A stretch of DNA of 64,000 nucleotides from Methylotenera sp. (GTDB lineage: Bacteria; Pseudomonadota; Gammaproteobacteria; Burkholderiales; Methylophilaceae). Of this stretch, positions 19,136 to 30,181 are shown piece by piece (the stretch's first letter is position 1; every line of letters begins with the position of its first letter). The notes under the pieces were generated by a model. It did not search any database, was not told where the DNA came from, and saw nothing but the letters and a program-made list of their open reading frames with translations. The stretch lies in assembly GCF_029946165.1 (NCBI RefSeq), contig NZ_JAQSDZ010000001.1:352442-416441 (forward strand), given 5' to 3'. The translations under genes and the position numbers were made by a program.

Positions 19136-20227
19136 TTACTCTTCGTCTTCGAGTTCCAAATCATCATCTTCATCAAAGTCTTCATCGTCCTCATAATCTT
19201 CATCAGAAAGATAAGGCTCAGAACTAAACTCAAACTCTTCTTCATCGTCGTTACGTGGATCTTCATGACGCATGGCTTCTAGCAAAGCTTTCATATCATC
19301 GGCCAGCTCAATTTGCCATTCCATAAACTCATTAGTAGCTGGGTGCATTAAACCAAGCTTAATCGCATGTAAGGCTTGTCTGTTGAATTGACTGACTTCA
19401 TCACGTAAAGTTTGTGTCATCACGCGGATAGGAATAATCCCACGGAAGCCATACACAGGGTCACCCACGATAGGCGCTTTTAACGACTGCATGTGTACGC
19501 GAATCTGATGGGTACGGCCTGTTTCCAAATTACAACGCAAATAAGTTTGCACTGAAAAACGTTCTAATATTTCATAACGCGTAATGGCTGGCTTACCCAT
19601 GCGATTAAGCGCCATTTTTGTACGTGAACGCGGGTCACGACCAATGGCTTGATCTACCACGCCGTTACGCCATAACTGCCCCCAGACAATAGCGCGATAT
19701 TCACGCTTCACTGTACGCGCCTGCAACTGGCGAACTAAATTAGTTTGTGCAGCTAAGGTTTTTGCTACCACTAATATGCCGCTAGTGTCTTTGTCTAGCC
19801 TGTGCACAATACCAGCGCGCGGCACATCTTTTAATTCAGGCGCATGAAATAAAAGTGCATTGAGTAGCGTTCCGCCCCAATTTCCCGCGGCAGGATGCAC
19901 TACCATACCGGCAGGCTTATTAATGATTATGATATGATCATCTTCGAAAACGATGTCCAGCGGAATATCTTCTGCCACATAAGCGTAGTTTTCTGGTTTT
20001 GCTTGTACTTGCACAATCACCTGCTCGCCGCCCCACACTTTGGTCTTAGAGGTGCTTGGTAAATTGTCTACAGTGACCAAGCCTTCTTTAATCCAAGTTT
20101 GTAAACGTGAACGTGAATGTTCAGGCAACATGCGTTGCAAAGCAACATCTAAGCGTAATCCGCCTAAATCATTTGAAATAGTTAGTGTAAGAGTATTATT
20201 AAGAGGTTGTGGAGTAGCGTCTGTCAT
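19136..20227 (-). CDS. rluD: 23S rRNA pseudouridine synthase RluD, with acidic C-terminal tail
   Basis: GIVHRLDKDTSGILVVAKT catalytic motif; divergent from bamD; C-terminus EEEFEFSSEPYLSDEDYEDDEDFDEDDDLELEDEE. Confidence 0.94.
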   Translation of the reverse strand: MTDATPQPLNNTLTLTISNDLGGLRLDVALQRMLPEHSRSRLQTWIKEGLVTVDNLPSTSKTKVWGGEQVIVQVQAKPENYAYVAEDIPLDIVFEDDHIIIINKPAGMVVHPAAGNWGGTLLNALLFHAPELKDVPRAGIVHRLDKDTSGILVVAKTLAAQTNLVRQLQARTVKREYRAIVWGQLWRNGVVDQAIGRDPRSRTKMALNRMGKPAITRYEILERFSVQTYLRCNLETGRTHQIRVHMQSLKAPIVGDPVYGFRGIIPIRVMTQTLRDEVSQFNRQALHAIKLGLMHPATNEFMEWQIELADDMKALLEAMRHEDPRNDDEEEFEFSSEPYLSDEDYEDDEDFDEDDDLELEDEE

Positions 20228-20267
20228 CGGTTATAATTATTACTAATTTCTTAAAATAGGTTTCGGC

Positions 20268-21077
20268 ATGAAGTATATCTTAATTTTAATGTTCGCCTTG
20301 TTAATCAATGGTTGCGCTATATTTGGTGCCCCAACAGAGTTGGATGATACAAAAGGCTTAACTGCGGAACGTATTTACCAAATGGGTTCCGAGAAAATGC
20401 GCGATAAAGACTATGATAAAGCCATTCTCTATTTTGGCAAGCTAGAATCTCGCTATCCCAATGGACGCTTCGCAGCCCAAGCACAGCTTGAAATAGCATA
20501 TGCTCACTTTAAAAAACAAGACCCAGTCTTATCTGTTGCAGCCGCTGATCGCTTCATTAAACTACATCCTAATCATCCTAACGTTGACTATGCTTACTAT
20601 CTAAAAGGTTTAGCGGTATTTAACGAACGTGGCGTTATTGAAAAACTCACCAAACAACAAATTAGCGATCGTGATCCACGTTCATTACGTGATTCTTTTG
20701 TGACCTTTAAAGATTTAGTCACACGTTATCCAAATAGCAAATATGCAAAAGATGCAACGCAACGCATGGTTTACCTTTCAAATAGTTTATCAGAGCATGA
20801 ATTAGATGTAGCTAATTACTACATGAAACGCCAAGCTTATTTAGCCGCAATTAATCGTTGTAAATATGTGTTGGAATACTACCCACAAACTCCAGGTGTT
20901 GAGCAGGCTTTAGTCACTATGGTTAGCGCTTATGATTTAATGGGCTTAGATGACCTTAAAAAGGATACCATGCGCATTTTAGAAACAAACTACCCAAAGA
21001 GTGCACTATTAGGTAAGGGAGCACCTACAGACGAACGCGTATGGTGGAAGTTTTGGGAAAGCATGTACACAAAATAA
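20268..21077 (+). CDS. bamD: Outer membrane protein assembly factor BamD
   Basis: Lipobox INGCAIFG, TPR-like region, divergent from rluD. Confidence 0.95.
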   Translation: MKYILILMFALLINGCAIFGAPTELDDTKGLTAERIYQMGSEKMRDKDYDKAILYFGKLESRYPNGRFAAQAQLEIAYAHFKKQDPVLSVAAADRFIKLHPNHPNVDYAYYLKGLAVFNERGVIEKLTKQQISDRDPRSLRDSFVTFKDLVTRYPNSKYAKDATQRMVYLSNSLSEHELDVANYYMKRQAYLAAINRCKYVLEYYPQTPGVEQALVTMVSAYDLMGLDDLKKDTMRILETNYPKSALLGKGAPTDERVWWKFWESMYTK

Positions 21078-21104
21078 TATTCTTAATGAACTTTTTAAGA
21101 ATAT
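21077..21104 (+). terminator. Hairpin downstream of bamD
   Basis: atattcttaa (21077-21086)/ttaagaatat (21095-21104), perfect 10-bp arms. Confidence 0.5.
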
Positions 21105-21119
21105 GTACAACAAAAAGGC

Positions 21120-21452
21120 ATGGATTACTTTAAAAAATTGCCTGAATCCGTTCGGTCACCCTCTGGCTTAGAATGGATTTTGCTTAAAAAAATACCTAGA
21201 ATATTTTTAATAACCGCCTTTGTGCCTTGTGCCGTGATATTAAGCCTGTATTTATGGAATGATGTATTAAATGCAGAGCAATTAAAAATTGTTTTTCAAT
21301 GTCTAGGCGTGCTATTTAGCATTTGGTTTTTTATTGGTGCTCTAACTATTGGCTGCATACTAGTCATATTAATGAAAGGGCCAGCTTACGTAGCTGACCC
21401 TTATGAACTCCCCACAGAGAACGAATCTCTTGAAAACAATACAAAGCTATAG
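21120..21452 (+). CDS. Hypothetical small membrane protein (110 aa)
   Basis: Two hydrophobic segments; no family recognised. Confidence 0.65.
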   Translation: MDYFKKLPESVRSPSGLEWILLKKIPRIFLITAFVPCAVILSLYLWNDVLNAEQLKIVFQCLGVLFSIWFFIGALTIGCILVILMKGPAYVADPYELPTENESLENNTKL

Positions 21453-21463
21453 CTAATAAAAAT

Positions 21464-21925
21464 TTAGCTCTGAAATTTTGCAATCTCTCCTGGTTTTCTC
21501 AGCATTTTATCAACTTCACCTAGGTGTAACTCTTCTTGGTATATCATTTCACGCGCATATTCTTCTAGCATCACAGATTCACCCTCAACTAGTTTCAATA
21601 AAGTTTTATAAGCATTGAGTGCAATGGTTTCGTGAGCGAGAGATTCTCGCAGAATATCACCAATGTCATGATTATGCGTTTCTAGTAATGGTCCAATTGA
21701 AAGCGAAGGATGAGCGCCTAAATGGGTGATTAACTCGCCTGCTTTGTCAGCATGAACCAGTGACTCTGCAGCTTGACTACGTAACCAGGAAACAATCGGT
21801 ATACGGTTATATCCAAACACCATTAAGGCATAGTGTGTATAACGCACTACACCAGCTAGTTCTAACTCTAAGATTGTATTTAATGCTTGGGTGACTGGGG
21901 TAGAGACATCGTGGTCTGTGGTCAT
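21464..21925 (-). CDS. Bacterioferritin/ferritin-like di-iron protein
   Basis: LNTILELELAGVVRYTHYALMVFGYNRIP...AAESLVHADKAGELITHLG...ARE-MIYQEELHLGEVDKMLRKPG with E-ExxH metal ligands. Confidence 0.88.
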   Translation of the reverse strand: MTTDHDVSTPVTQALNTILELELAGVVRYTHYALMVFGYNRIPIVSWLRSQAAESLVHADKAGELITHLGAHPSLSIGPLLETHNHDIGDILRESLAHETIALNAYKTLLKLVEGESVMLEEYAREMIYQEELHLGEVDKMLRKPGEIAKFQS

Positions 21926-22269
21926 TTTTTTCTCCTAAATCTGGGATTTTGAGTTTTAATGCGCTAAGGTTAACAGTGTATCGCAAGTTACAACAGCTTG
22001 CAGAACTGCGAATGGTTCGCAGGCTTAGTATCAATCAAATAAATGAAGCAACTAACTATTGATTATACTTATGACTCTAAGTAATTTAGATTAATTAAAT
22101 CGAAATGACTTTGTCGAAGGTATGTCATGTTTAAGTGCCAAGTAATGAGTCCGAATATTCACAAAAAAGTGAAACGAAAATAAAGCTAATAAAATGCCGT
22201 CAATAATCAGTGCGTCCCTAAAACTTTCTCTCGAGTTGTAGGTTAACTGAAGGATGTTAACCAATTTTA

Positions 22270-23724
22270 TTATCGTTTTTTTGCGCTTCTATCTTTATCT
22301 TCTACTTCTTTCTTTGCCTTTAATTCAGCACGATGTGCAGTTTTACGGCGTCGCATACTGACGATACCTTCACCAGGTTTACGTTTATCTTCGTCCTCAG
22401 CAAATGGATTGCTGCCTTGCTTGTACTGCACACGTAATGGCGTGCCTGAAAGCTGGAATGTCCTACGAAAAGTCTTTTCTAAGAATCTTGTATAAGCGTC
22501 TTTTACGCCATCCACATGATTACCATGCACCACCACGATAGGTGGATTGCTGCCACCTTGATGCGCATAACGCAACTTAGGTCGTATACCTTTACTAATC
22601 GGCGGCTGGTGCTGTTGTAAAGCATCAATTAACACTCGTGTGAGCTGTGGGGTTGCAAGCTTAGCAAACGCAGCTTTAAAGGCAATATCCACAGATTTAA
22701 ATAGCTCTGGTAGACCTTTTTTGCGTAACGCAGAAATATAGTGAAACTCAGCAAAGTCTAAGAACATTAATTTACGGTCAATTTCTCGTTTAACCCAATC
22801 GCGCTCTTCTTCTTTTAAGCCATCCCATTTATTAATAGCGACGACTAATGCACGACCAGCATCCAAGATATATGCAGCAACGTGGGCATCTTGCTCGGTA
22901 ATACCCTCTTGCGCGTCCACGACCAAAATAACCACATTAGCCTCTTCAATAGACTGAATGGTTTTAATCACGGAGAATTTTTCAATCGCTTCTAAAACGC
23001 GACCACGCTTACGCACACCCGCGGTATCAATCAAGGTGTAGTGTTTACCATTTTTTTCTAAATCAATCGATATTGAATCGCGCGTTGTACCAGGCTCATC
23101 AAATGCAATCACACGGTCTTCACCAAGCAAGGCATTCACAAGCGTAGACTTACCTACGTTAGGACGACCGACAATTGCCACTTTAGGAATTCTGTCGCCA
23201 GTTTGATCTAACTCTGGCTCTTCTTCCTCTTCATGGAAACTCTCCAGTGCCAAGTCAATAATATCTTTCACACCTTCGCCATGCGCAGATGAAATTGACA
23301 ATGGATCACCCAAGCCTAGTTCATGAAATTCCGCACTGACAACCGCCTTGTTCATACCCTCAGTTTTATTCACTGCGAGTAACACTGGGCATTTGCTTCT
23401 GCGAAGACGATTAGCAATCTCCATATCCTGCGGTGTTGCACCTTGGCGACCATCGACCAAAAAGATAATCACGTCAGCTTCATCAATCGCCAATAATGTT
23501 TGAACTGCCATGGCTTTGAGAATGCCGCTATCTGTATTTGGCTCAAAACCACCAGTGTCTACCACTAAATATGGCTGACTAGCACCGATGCCGCGACCAT
23601 AGTGACGGTCGCGCGTAAGCCCTGGCAAGTCTGCGACTAATGCGTCACGACTCTTTGTCAGTCGATTAAATAAGGTAGATTTGCCGACATTGGGTCGACC
23701 AACCAAAACAACGGTAGGTAACAT
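22270..23724 (-). CDS. der: Ribosome biogenesis GTPase Der (EngA)
   Basis: Two GTPase domains (GRPNVGKST twice) and KH-like C-terminus. Confidence 0.98.
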   Translation of the reverse strand: MLPTVVLVGRPNVGKSTLFNRLTKSRDALVADLPGLTRDRHYGRGIGASQPYLVVDTGGFEPNTDSGILKAMAVQTLLAIDEADVIIFLVDGRQGATPQDMEIANRLRRSKCPVLLAVNKTEGMNKAVVSAEFHELGLGDPLSISSAHGEGVKDIIDLALESFHEEEEEPELDQTGDRIPKVAIVGRPNVGKSTLVNALLGEDRVIAFDEPGTTRDSISIDLEKNGKHYTLIDTAGVRKRGRVLEAIEKFSVIKTIQSIEEANVVILVVDAQEGITEQDAHVAAYILDAGRALVVAINKWDGLKEEERDWVKREIDRKLMFLDFAEFHYISALRKKGLPELFKSVDIAFKAAFAKLATPQLTRVLIDALQQHQPPISKGIRPKLRYAHQGGSNPPIVVVHGNHVDGVKDAYTRFLEKTFRRTFQLSGTPLRVQYKQGSNPFAEDEDKRKPGEGIVSMRRRKTAHRAELKAKKEVEDKDRSAKKR

Positions 23725-23810
23725 ACGAGCCTTCTAATAATTACTTTGAGCCAGATAGCGCATTGGCTAAGGCCTTTAACTTTTCTATTTCATCAATGCT
23801 AATGCGGCAT

Positions 23811-25001
23811 TCATTTAATCTGAATTGCATAAATGCCGCCATCATGTGTTTGTGCTAACACGGTAGTGCTATTGATTGAAGCCATTATTGGCATAATCTG
23901 ACTATTATTAGTCTTAATTCTTGAGGCTATGGCACCATCATCACGGCTTAAAAAGTGAACATAACCTTCAACATCTCCCACTGCAACTAAACTACCCATG
24001 GGCAATGGCGCAGATAATCTGCGATTCTTAAGTGCAGCTTGTCGCCAAAAAGTCTTGCCTGTACTGTAATCTAGTGAATAAACCGAGCCCATGGCGTGTG
24101 AAACAAATATACGACCATCTTCTGCATTAATACCAGATAAGCTGGATATATCACGGTTCCAAACTACTCGGCCAGATGTCCTATCAATCGCAGCAATTTT
24201 ACCTTGATATGCAACAGCATATACGAGCGGCCCATCTACGACTGGTAAGCTTGTAATATCTGCAATACGTTCGATCTCTGTAACGCCTTTAGGTTGAGCG
24301 ACCGAAGCTTCCCATAATAGTTTGCCGTTATCGGCACGTATCGCAATGAGTTTACCACCACCAAAACCTGCGTATACAGCACCGCCATCTACTACTACAC
24401 CTGCACTACTACGTAAGGTAAGTGCTGGACTTGTCCGATCATAAACCCATTTTCGGCTACCATCATTGGCGTTAATGCCGTAAATACGGCTATCACCCGT
24501 GCGAGCGATTACAACGCCATCAAAATACTTTGGTGCACTTAATATTTCGCTGCTGAGTTTAGACTTCCATTGCAGCTTGCCTTCAATATCATAAGCGTAA
24601 ACCACACCTTTTTGAGTGCCGACTAATACTAAACTGCCGCCTACACCAACACCACCTGATAACTTTTCACCAGCATTTACACGCCAGACTTGTTTACCAT
24701 TTGTAGCATCGAATTTAATAACTTCACCATTGGCACTTGCCGCGTAAGCATAACCAGCTTCAACTACTGGCGAAAATTGAAAGTCTTCAGTCGGTCCGAT
24801 TTTAGCTTGCCATAAAAGTTGGGTTTTCGCTGTTTCTTTTATCTCCACTAAAGGATCGGGCGCATCAGCAGCTTCTCGGCCAAAAATTCTGTCAGACACA
24901 TCCGTTTTAAGGTCTGAGATTGTGCTGCATGAGGTAACCAGCAATAGGCTTGTTAAGGCCAACAGGTTTAGTGATGCTTTTTTAAATTGATATAAAGACA
25001 A
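23811..25001 (-). CDS. bamB: Outer membrane protein assembly factor BamB
   Basis: Lipobox LVTSCSTI; PQQ-like beta-propeller repeats; between der and yfgM. Confidence 0.95.
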   Translation of the reverse strand: MSLYQFKKASLNLLALTSLLLVTSCSTISDLKTDVSDRIFGREAADAPDPLVEIKETAKTQLLWQAKIGPTEDFQFSPVVEAGYAYAASANGEVIKFDATNGKQVWRVNAGEKLSGGVGVGGSLVLVGTQKGVVYAYDIEGKLQWKSKLSSEILSAPKYFDGVVIARTGDSRIYGINANDGSRKWVYDRTSPALTLRSSAGVVVDGGAVYAGFGGGKLIAIRADNGKLLWEASVAQPKGVTEIERIADITSLPVVDGPLVYAVAYQGKIAAIDRTSGRVVWNRDISSLSGINAEDGRIFVSHAMGSVYSLDYSTGKTFWRQAALKNRRLSAPLPMGSLVAVGDVEGYVHFLSRDDGAIASRIKTNNSQIMPIMASINSTTVLAQTHDGGIYAIQIK

Positions 25002-25039
25002 TGCAATGCTCCAGCTTATTTATATGCGCCTGTTACTTA

Positions 25040-25085
25040 AGAACGTGCTTTAGATACTTTAGAGAACGTGCTTTAGATACTTTAG
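25040..25085. repeat. Perfect 23-bp tandem duplication upstream of bamB
   Basis: agaacgtgctttagatactttag at 25040-25062 and 25063-25085, identical. Confidence 0.9.
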
Positions 25086-25091
25086 GCTAAT

Positions 25092-25715
25092 TTAACCTAG
25101 CGCTTCCAGTTTTTGCTGAGTCAACGCGCGGAATTTACCATGTTGATCCAATTTAGCTAACGCTTCTTGATAGGCGGTTTTAGCTTCTGAACTCTTACCT
25201 AAACTCACCAAAACATCACCTTTAAGATCCGCAAATAAGCCATCAAATCCAGTATCATGTGGCGCATTTAAGAGCTTTAAAGCACCCTCAAAATCTTTTT
25301 CTTCAGCCAAAATGTTAGCTAACTGCAAGCTAGCTAAAGCGCTAATAGAGGTTTCTTTTGCATTTTTAATAGCCCAGTCTAATTGAGCTTTTGCACTTTT
25401 AGCATCATTTGCTTCATAATTGGCTTTAGCAGCAAACAAGGCTGCACGACCTGCATAAGGTGTTCCAGCAAACTTATCCATCAATACGGCTGATTTAGCC
25501 TGTATAGATTTCAAGTCTTTTTCATCAGTAATTGAGAGCTCTTGATACTGTGTTGAAGCCTCAACTGCTTGTTTATTTTGGTAATAATTCCAACCCTGAT
25601 AAGCGGAATAAGCGACTAGTGCGCCAATCACTAGCGTACTAATCATCTTGCCGTTTTGTTTCCACCAAGCTTTTAGCTCATCAATCTGCTCTTGCTCTTC
25701 TAAATCGTATGCCAT
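25092..25715 (-). CDS. YfgM-like tetratricopeptide ancillary SecYEG protein
   Basis: MAYDLEEQEQIDELKAWWKQNGKMISTLVIGALVAYSAYQGW; hisS-yfgM-bamB-der synteny. Confidence 0.92.
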   Translation of the reverse strand: MAYDLEEQEQIDELKAWWKQNGKMISTLVIGALVAYSAYQGWNYYQNKQAVEASTQYQELSITDEKDLKSIQAKSAVLMDKFAGTPYAGRAALFAAKANYEANDAKSAKAQLDWAIKNAKETSISALASLQLANILAEEKDFEGALKLLNAPHDTGFDGLFADLKGDVLVSLGKSSEAKTAYQEALAKLDQHGKFRALTQQKLEALG

Positions 25716-25759
25716 TGCTTTTCCTAATATTCTCTAAAACCAATTAATTGAATCAAACT

Positions 25760-26563
25760 TTAAGCATTGACTGCCTTTTTACCAGGGATGGCCGCCAACA
25801 GATTCTGCGTATATTCATGCTGGGGATGTTGATAAATATCTTCAACCTTACCCTGTTCCACCACTTTACCGCCATTCATCACGACAATATCATCAGCAAT
25901 ATGGCGCACTACACGCAAATCATGACTGATAAATACATAACTCAATGCCATTTCTGCTTGTAACTCTTTTAGCAGCAACAGTATCTGCGCTTGTATTGAA
26001 ACATCTAACGCTGACACAGGCTCATCACACACCACTACCTTCGGCTGTAATACTAAGGCTCGCGCAATTCCAACACGCTGCCTTTGCCCGCCTGAAAACT
26101 CATGCGGATATTTCTGCATATCAGCTTCGGTCAAGCCCACGCGTTTGAGCATCGCAATCACTTTTTCTTGCTGTTCTGCAGAGTTACCAAGCTGATGAAT
26201 CAGTAAACCTTCACCTACAATCTCACCCACACGCATGCGCGGGTTGAGCGAGGCAAATGGATCTTGAAACACCATTTGCAAATTTTTACGCACCGAACGT
26301 AAGTCGCCACCACTTAATTTGGCCAAATCTTGGCCAGCAAAAAGCACTTCACCACTATCTAAGGGTTGCAATTGTAACAGACAACGTGCCAACGTGGATT
26401 TACCGCTACCAGATTCACCGACAACAGCGAGGGTTTTACCTTCTACTAAGCTCACGCTTACATCATCTAAAGCCTTTACCAAGGTTGTGCCAAAGCCAAA
26501 CTTGCCGCTACGCTGCGTATAGGTTTTCACTAAGTTGTTAGCTTGCAGAATGATATTGCTCAT
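25760..26563 (-). CDS. Peptide/nickel-type ABC transporter ATP-binding protein (OppF/DppF-like)
   Basis: GESGSGKSTLARCLL Walker A, LSGGQRQRVGIARAL signature, VFQDPFASLNPRM. Confidence 0.93.
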   Translation of the reverse strand: MSNIILQANNLVKTYTQRSGKFGFGTTLVKALDDVSVSLVEGKTLAVVGESGSGKSTLARCLLQLQPLDSGEVLFAGQDLAKLSGGDLRSVRKNLQMVFQDPFASLNPRMRVGEIVGEGLLIHQLGNSAEQQEKVIAMLKRVGLTEADMQKYPHEFSGGQRQRVGIARALVLQPKVVVCDEPVSALDVSIQAQILLLLKELQAEMALSYVFISHDLRVVRHIADDIVVMNGGKVVEQGKVEDIYQHPQHEYTQNLLAAIPGKKAVNA

Positions 26564-27456
26564 GCGGCTTTACCCTCGTTTAACCAAGCATAATCAATCG
26601 GCTTAAGTGGCTTTTTACCTTCTGCATCTGGCACGCAATCTAGCAACGCTTTGGTATATGGATGTTGCGGATTACCTAGTACTTCATCTTTAGTGCCAGA
26701 TTCAACAATCTCGCCTCTAAACATCACCACAACATTATCCGCAATATCCGCTACCACACCAAAATCATGCGTAATAAATAGCATTCCCATATTCATGCGC
26801 GTTTTTAGCTCATCAAGCAATTTAAGTATCTGCGCTTGCACTGTAACATCTAGCGCCGTAGTTGGCTCATCGGCAATTAATAAGCGGGGCTCGCAAGCAA
26901 TACTCATCGCAATCATCACACGTTGGCGCTGACCACCAGAAAGCTCGTCAGGATAACTGTTCGCGCGACTTGGAGGTATGCCAACCATGGTTAATAGACT
27001 GGCAACTTTAGCTTTTAAAATGTCGCCCTTTAAGCCTAAATGGGTCGTTAAGCTTTCACCTATTTGATAGCCTACTGTGAGCACTGGGTTCAATGAAGTC
27101 ATAGGCTCTTGAAAAATCATAGCGATTTTTGCGCCTCGAATTTTTCGTAAGCTTGCTTCATCAAGCTTAATTAAATCTTGTTCGCCTGAATTGTTATTCA
27201 ATAGAGCATCGCTAAAGATGACTTTGCCAGAGCTTAATTGCAATTGTTTAGACAACAAACCCATCACAGACAAAGCCGTTAAGCTTTTGCCACTGCCAGA
27301 CTCACCTACTACGCAAGTTGTTTTTCCCGCAGAGATGCTAAAACTTACATCGTTAACCAATAAGCGCGTTGGCATTTTTCTCGCTGAAATGCTCACATGC
27401 TGCAATTGCAATAATGGACTAGCTTCTTTCATTTCAGCGGTCATTTTTTCGCTCAA
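26560..27456 (-). CDS. Peptide/nickel-type ABC transporter ATP-binding protein (OppD/DppD-like)
   Basis: GESGSGKSLTALSVMGL, IFQEPMTSLNPVLTVGYQIGE, ELSGGQRQRVMIAMSIA. Confidence 0.93.
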   Translation of the reverse strand: MSEKMTAEMKEASPLLQLQHVSISARKMPTRLLVNDVSFSISAGKTTCVVGESGSGKSLTALSVMGLLSKQLQLSSGKVIFSDALLNNNSGEQDLIKLDEASLRKIRGAKIAMIFQEPMTSLNPVLTVGYQIGESLTTHLGLKGDILKAKVASLLTMVGIPPSRANSYPDELSGGQRQRVMIAMSIACEPRLLIADEPTTALDVTVQAQILKLLDELKTRMNMGMLFITHDFGVVADIADNVVVMFRGEIVESGTKDEVLGNPQHPYTKALLDCVPDAEGKKPLKPIDYAWLNEGKAA

Positions 27457-27514
27457 TGTTGAATACCAATGGGGGTTATTTATAGCTTATCAAAGCACTT
27501 GGCAATTGCAACAC

Positions 27515-28825
27515 CTAACCAAGTGCCGCAGTTAAATGTTCAATAGCTTGCTCAATACTACATTGTTGCTGTTCACCTTTTATTGTGGCGAGCATAGGTT
27601 TTAGTGTTACTTGCTTGTTTGCCACTTCCTCATCACCAATGATTAACGCAAACTTAGCTTGGCTTCGATCTGCTTTTTTCATTTGCGATTTAAAACTACC
27701 GCCACTAGCATGCAGTATCACTTGAATATTGGTATTGCGTAACTGTTCGGCGATGCTAAATGCGACTTGTTCTGCTTGTTCACCTACATTAACTAAATAC
27801 ACATCTGGTGCATCATCGGCGGTAATTCCGTACTCTTGCATTAGCAAAAATACACGCTCTAAGCCAATACCAAAGCCGCAAGCTGGTGTTGCGTCGCCGC
27901 CCAATCGTTCGACTAAAGCATCATAACGCCCACCACCAGCAATCGTACCTTGCGCGCCTAATTTTGTAGTCACCCACTCAAAAACAGTGCGATTGTAATA
28001 ATCCAAACCGCGCACTAATCGCGCATTCACTATGTAAGCCACGCCAGCTGCATCCAATAGTTTACACAGACCATCAAAATGCGCACGGGTTTCATCACCT
28101 AAAGAATCAATCAGCTTTGGTGCAGCTTCGCACATGGCTTGCATACGTGGGTTTTTGGTATCTAAGATGCGTAACGGGTTTGTATGTAAACGACGTTTCG
28201 CGTCTTCATCTAGCAAATCAGCATGTTGCTCAAAATACGCAATGAGCACTTTGCGATATTCCAAACGCTCATGCGCATCGCCTATGCTATTGATTTGTAA
28301 CTCAACATCAGCGATCCCTAGCTCGCGCCAAAGTCTCGCTAGCAATACAATTTGCTCAGCATCTACTTGCGGGCTATCAAAACCAAAAGCTTCCACACCA
28401 ATTTGGTGAAACTGACGCTGACGACCTTTTTGTACATTCTCATGTCTAAACATCGCGCCGCTATACCAAAGCCTAACTGGCCCGTTGTAGGTTAAATTGC
28501 TTTCCACAACAGCACGAACACAGCCTGCCGTTCCTTCTGGACGCAATGTCAGCTTGTCGCCATTAAGCGCATCTTCCCAAGCGTACATTTCTTTTTCAAC
28601 AATATCCGTATGCTCACCTACTGAACGCACAAACAACTCGGTAGATTCTACCAAGGGCATGCGAATGTTTTTATAGCCGTATTTGCCTAATACACGGCGT
28701 GCTGCGTCCTCAAGCTTAAACCACAACGGTGTAGCTTCAGGCAATATGTCGTAAAAACCTTTAATACTTTGGAATTTTGTGGCTTTAGTTTTTGTTTGCA
28801 TGTTTTTTGTTGATTGATCAACCAT
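27515..28825 (-). CDS. hisS: Histidine--tRNA ligase
   Basis: FQSIKGFYDILPEATPLW; GTAGCVRA; LVRGLDYYNRTVFEW. Confidence 0.97.
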   Translation of the reverse strand: MVDQSTKNMQTKTKATKFQSIKGFYDILPEATPLWFKLEDAARRVLGKYGYKNIRMPLVESTELFVRSVGEHTDIVEKEMYAWEDALNGDKLTLRPEGTAGCVRAVVESNLTYNGPVRLWYSGAMFRHENVQKGRQRQFHQIGVEAFGFDSPQVDAEQIVLLARLWRELGIADVELQINSIGDAHERLEYRKVLIAYFEQHADLLDEDAKRRLHTNPLRILDTKNPRMQAMCEAAPKLIDSLGDETRAHFDGLCKLLDAAGVAYIVNARLVRGLDYYNRTVFEWVTTKLGAQGTIAGGGRYDALVERLGGDATPACGFGIGLERVFLLMQEYGITADDAPDVYLVNVGEQAEQVAFSIAEQLRNTNIQVILHASGGSFKSQMKKADRSQAKFALIIGDEEVANKQVTLKPMLATIKGEQQQCSIEQAIEHLTAALG

Positions 28826-28861
28826 AGTTCACTACTTCAATGACTTTTTAAGGGTAGCTAT

Positions 28862-30178
28862 TTAGTTAATAGCTTGAATAGAGATTGTTTTTTGTGTGGC
28901 TTTTACTTTAGGCAGATTAACGTGCAGCTTGCCACCTGCAGCATAATGCGTTTGTACATAATCCTCGACAATCGCTTGAAACTCTTGAGCGATGTTATCG
29001 CCTTTGAGTGTAACGGTTTTTTCGCCGTCCACAAACACGGGTGCAACTGGCGTTTCACCTGTACCTGGCAAACTAATTCCGATATTGGCTAACTTGGATT
29101 CACCCGGACCATTCACCACGCAGCCCATTACAGCCACGCTCATGTTTTCAACTCCAGCATATAGGCCGCGCCATACAGGCATTTGATTACGCAAATAGCT
29201 TTGAATTTGCATGGCAAGTTCTTGGAAATACGTTGAAGTCGTACGGCCGCAGCCTGGGCAGGCAGTCACTAATGGAGTGAATGAGCGTATGCCCATCGTT
29301 TGCAAAATTTCTTGCGCGACAATCACTTCTTTTGTACGGGATTCGTTAGGTTCTGGCGTAAGTGAAACGCGGATGGTATTGCCTATACCTTGCTGTAAAA
29401 GCAAGGCCAGCGCAGCGGTGGATGCAACAATTCCTTTTGAACCCATGCCAGCTTCAGTCAAACCCAAATGCAAGGGATAATCGCTACGTGTTGCCAGTTC
29501 AGCATAAACTTTCACTAGATCTTGCACATTGCTCACTTTGCAAGAAATGATGATTTGATTAGGCGACAAACCCAACTCAACGGCCTGTGCGGCACTTTCA
29601 AGCGCGGACTGTATCAATGCCTCACGCATTAAGGCTTCTGAGGATAATGGCTCAGCTAACTTAGCATTATCATCCATCATTTGCGCCATTTTAGCTTGGT
29701 CTAAACTACCCCAATTAACGCCAATGCGCACCGCTTTTTTATAATGTACTGCAGCTTCAATCATGGAGGCAAACTGCTCATCACGCTTAGAGCCTTTACC
29801 CACATTACCTGGGTTAATACGGTATTTGGCTAATGATTCAGCACAATCAGGATAAGCCGCGAGTAATTTATGACCGTTATAATGGAAGTCACCCACCAGC
29901 GGCACATTGCAGCCTAAGGCATCCAAACCACGACGAATATTACCCACTTGCGCAGCGGCTTCTGGCGAGTTAACGGTGATCCGCACAACTTCACTGCCCG
30001 CTTGCCATAACTCAAATACTTGCTTAATGGTTGCCTGCGCATCAGCAGTATCAGTATTCGTCATACTTTGTACAACAACCGGGCTAGCGACAGTGCCAGC
30101 CAAACCACCACCCACAGGCACATGACCAATCATGACTTGCAGAGTATTACGTGCGGATTTAAGTAAAGAAAGACTCAA
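28862..30178 (-). CDS. ispG: 4-hydroxy-3-methylbut-2-enyl diphosphate synthase (flavodoxin)
   Basis: [55 protein letters not shown]. Confidence 0.97.
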   Translation of the reverse strand: MSLSLLKSARNTLQVMIGHVPVGGGLAGTVASPVVVQSMTNTDTADAQATIKQVFELWQAGSEVVRITVNSPEAAAQVGNIRRGLDALGCNVPLVGDFHYNGHKLLAAYPDCAESLAKYRINPGNVGKGSKRDEQFASMIEAAVHYKKAVRIGVNWGSLDQAKMAQMMDDNAKLAEPLSSEALMREALIQSALESAAQAVELGLSPNQIIISCKVSNVQDLVKVYAELATRSDYPLHLGLTEAGMGSKGIVASTAALALLLQQGIGNTIRVSLTPEPNESRTKEVIVAQEILQTMGIRSFTPLVTACPGCGRTTSTYFQELAMQIQSYLRNQMPVWRGLYAGVENMSVAVMGCVVNGPGESKLANIGISLPGTGETPVAPVFVDGEKTVTLKGDNIAQEFQAIVEDYVQTHYAAGGKLHVNLPKVKATQKTISIQAIN

Positions 30179-30181
30179 TGG

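Noticed and set aside
22241-22262. ggttaac/gttaacc inverted repeat near the der stop
   Set aside because: Short 7-bp stem; possible terminator but below what I would list as a feature.
26257-26541. 94-aa + strand ORF and similar ORFs over the ABC ATPase genes
   Set aside because: Antisense to conserved Walker/ABC signature coding regions.
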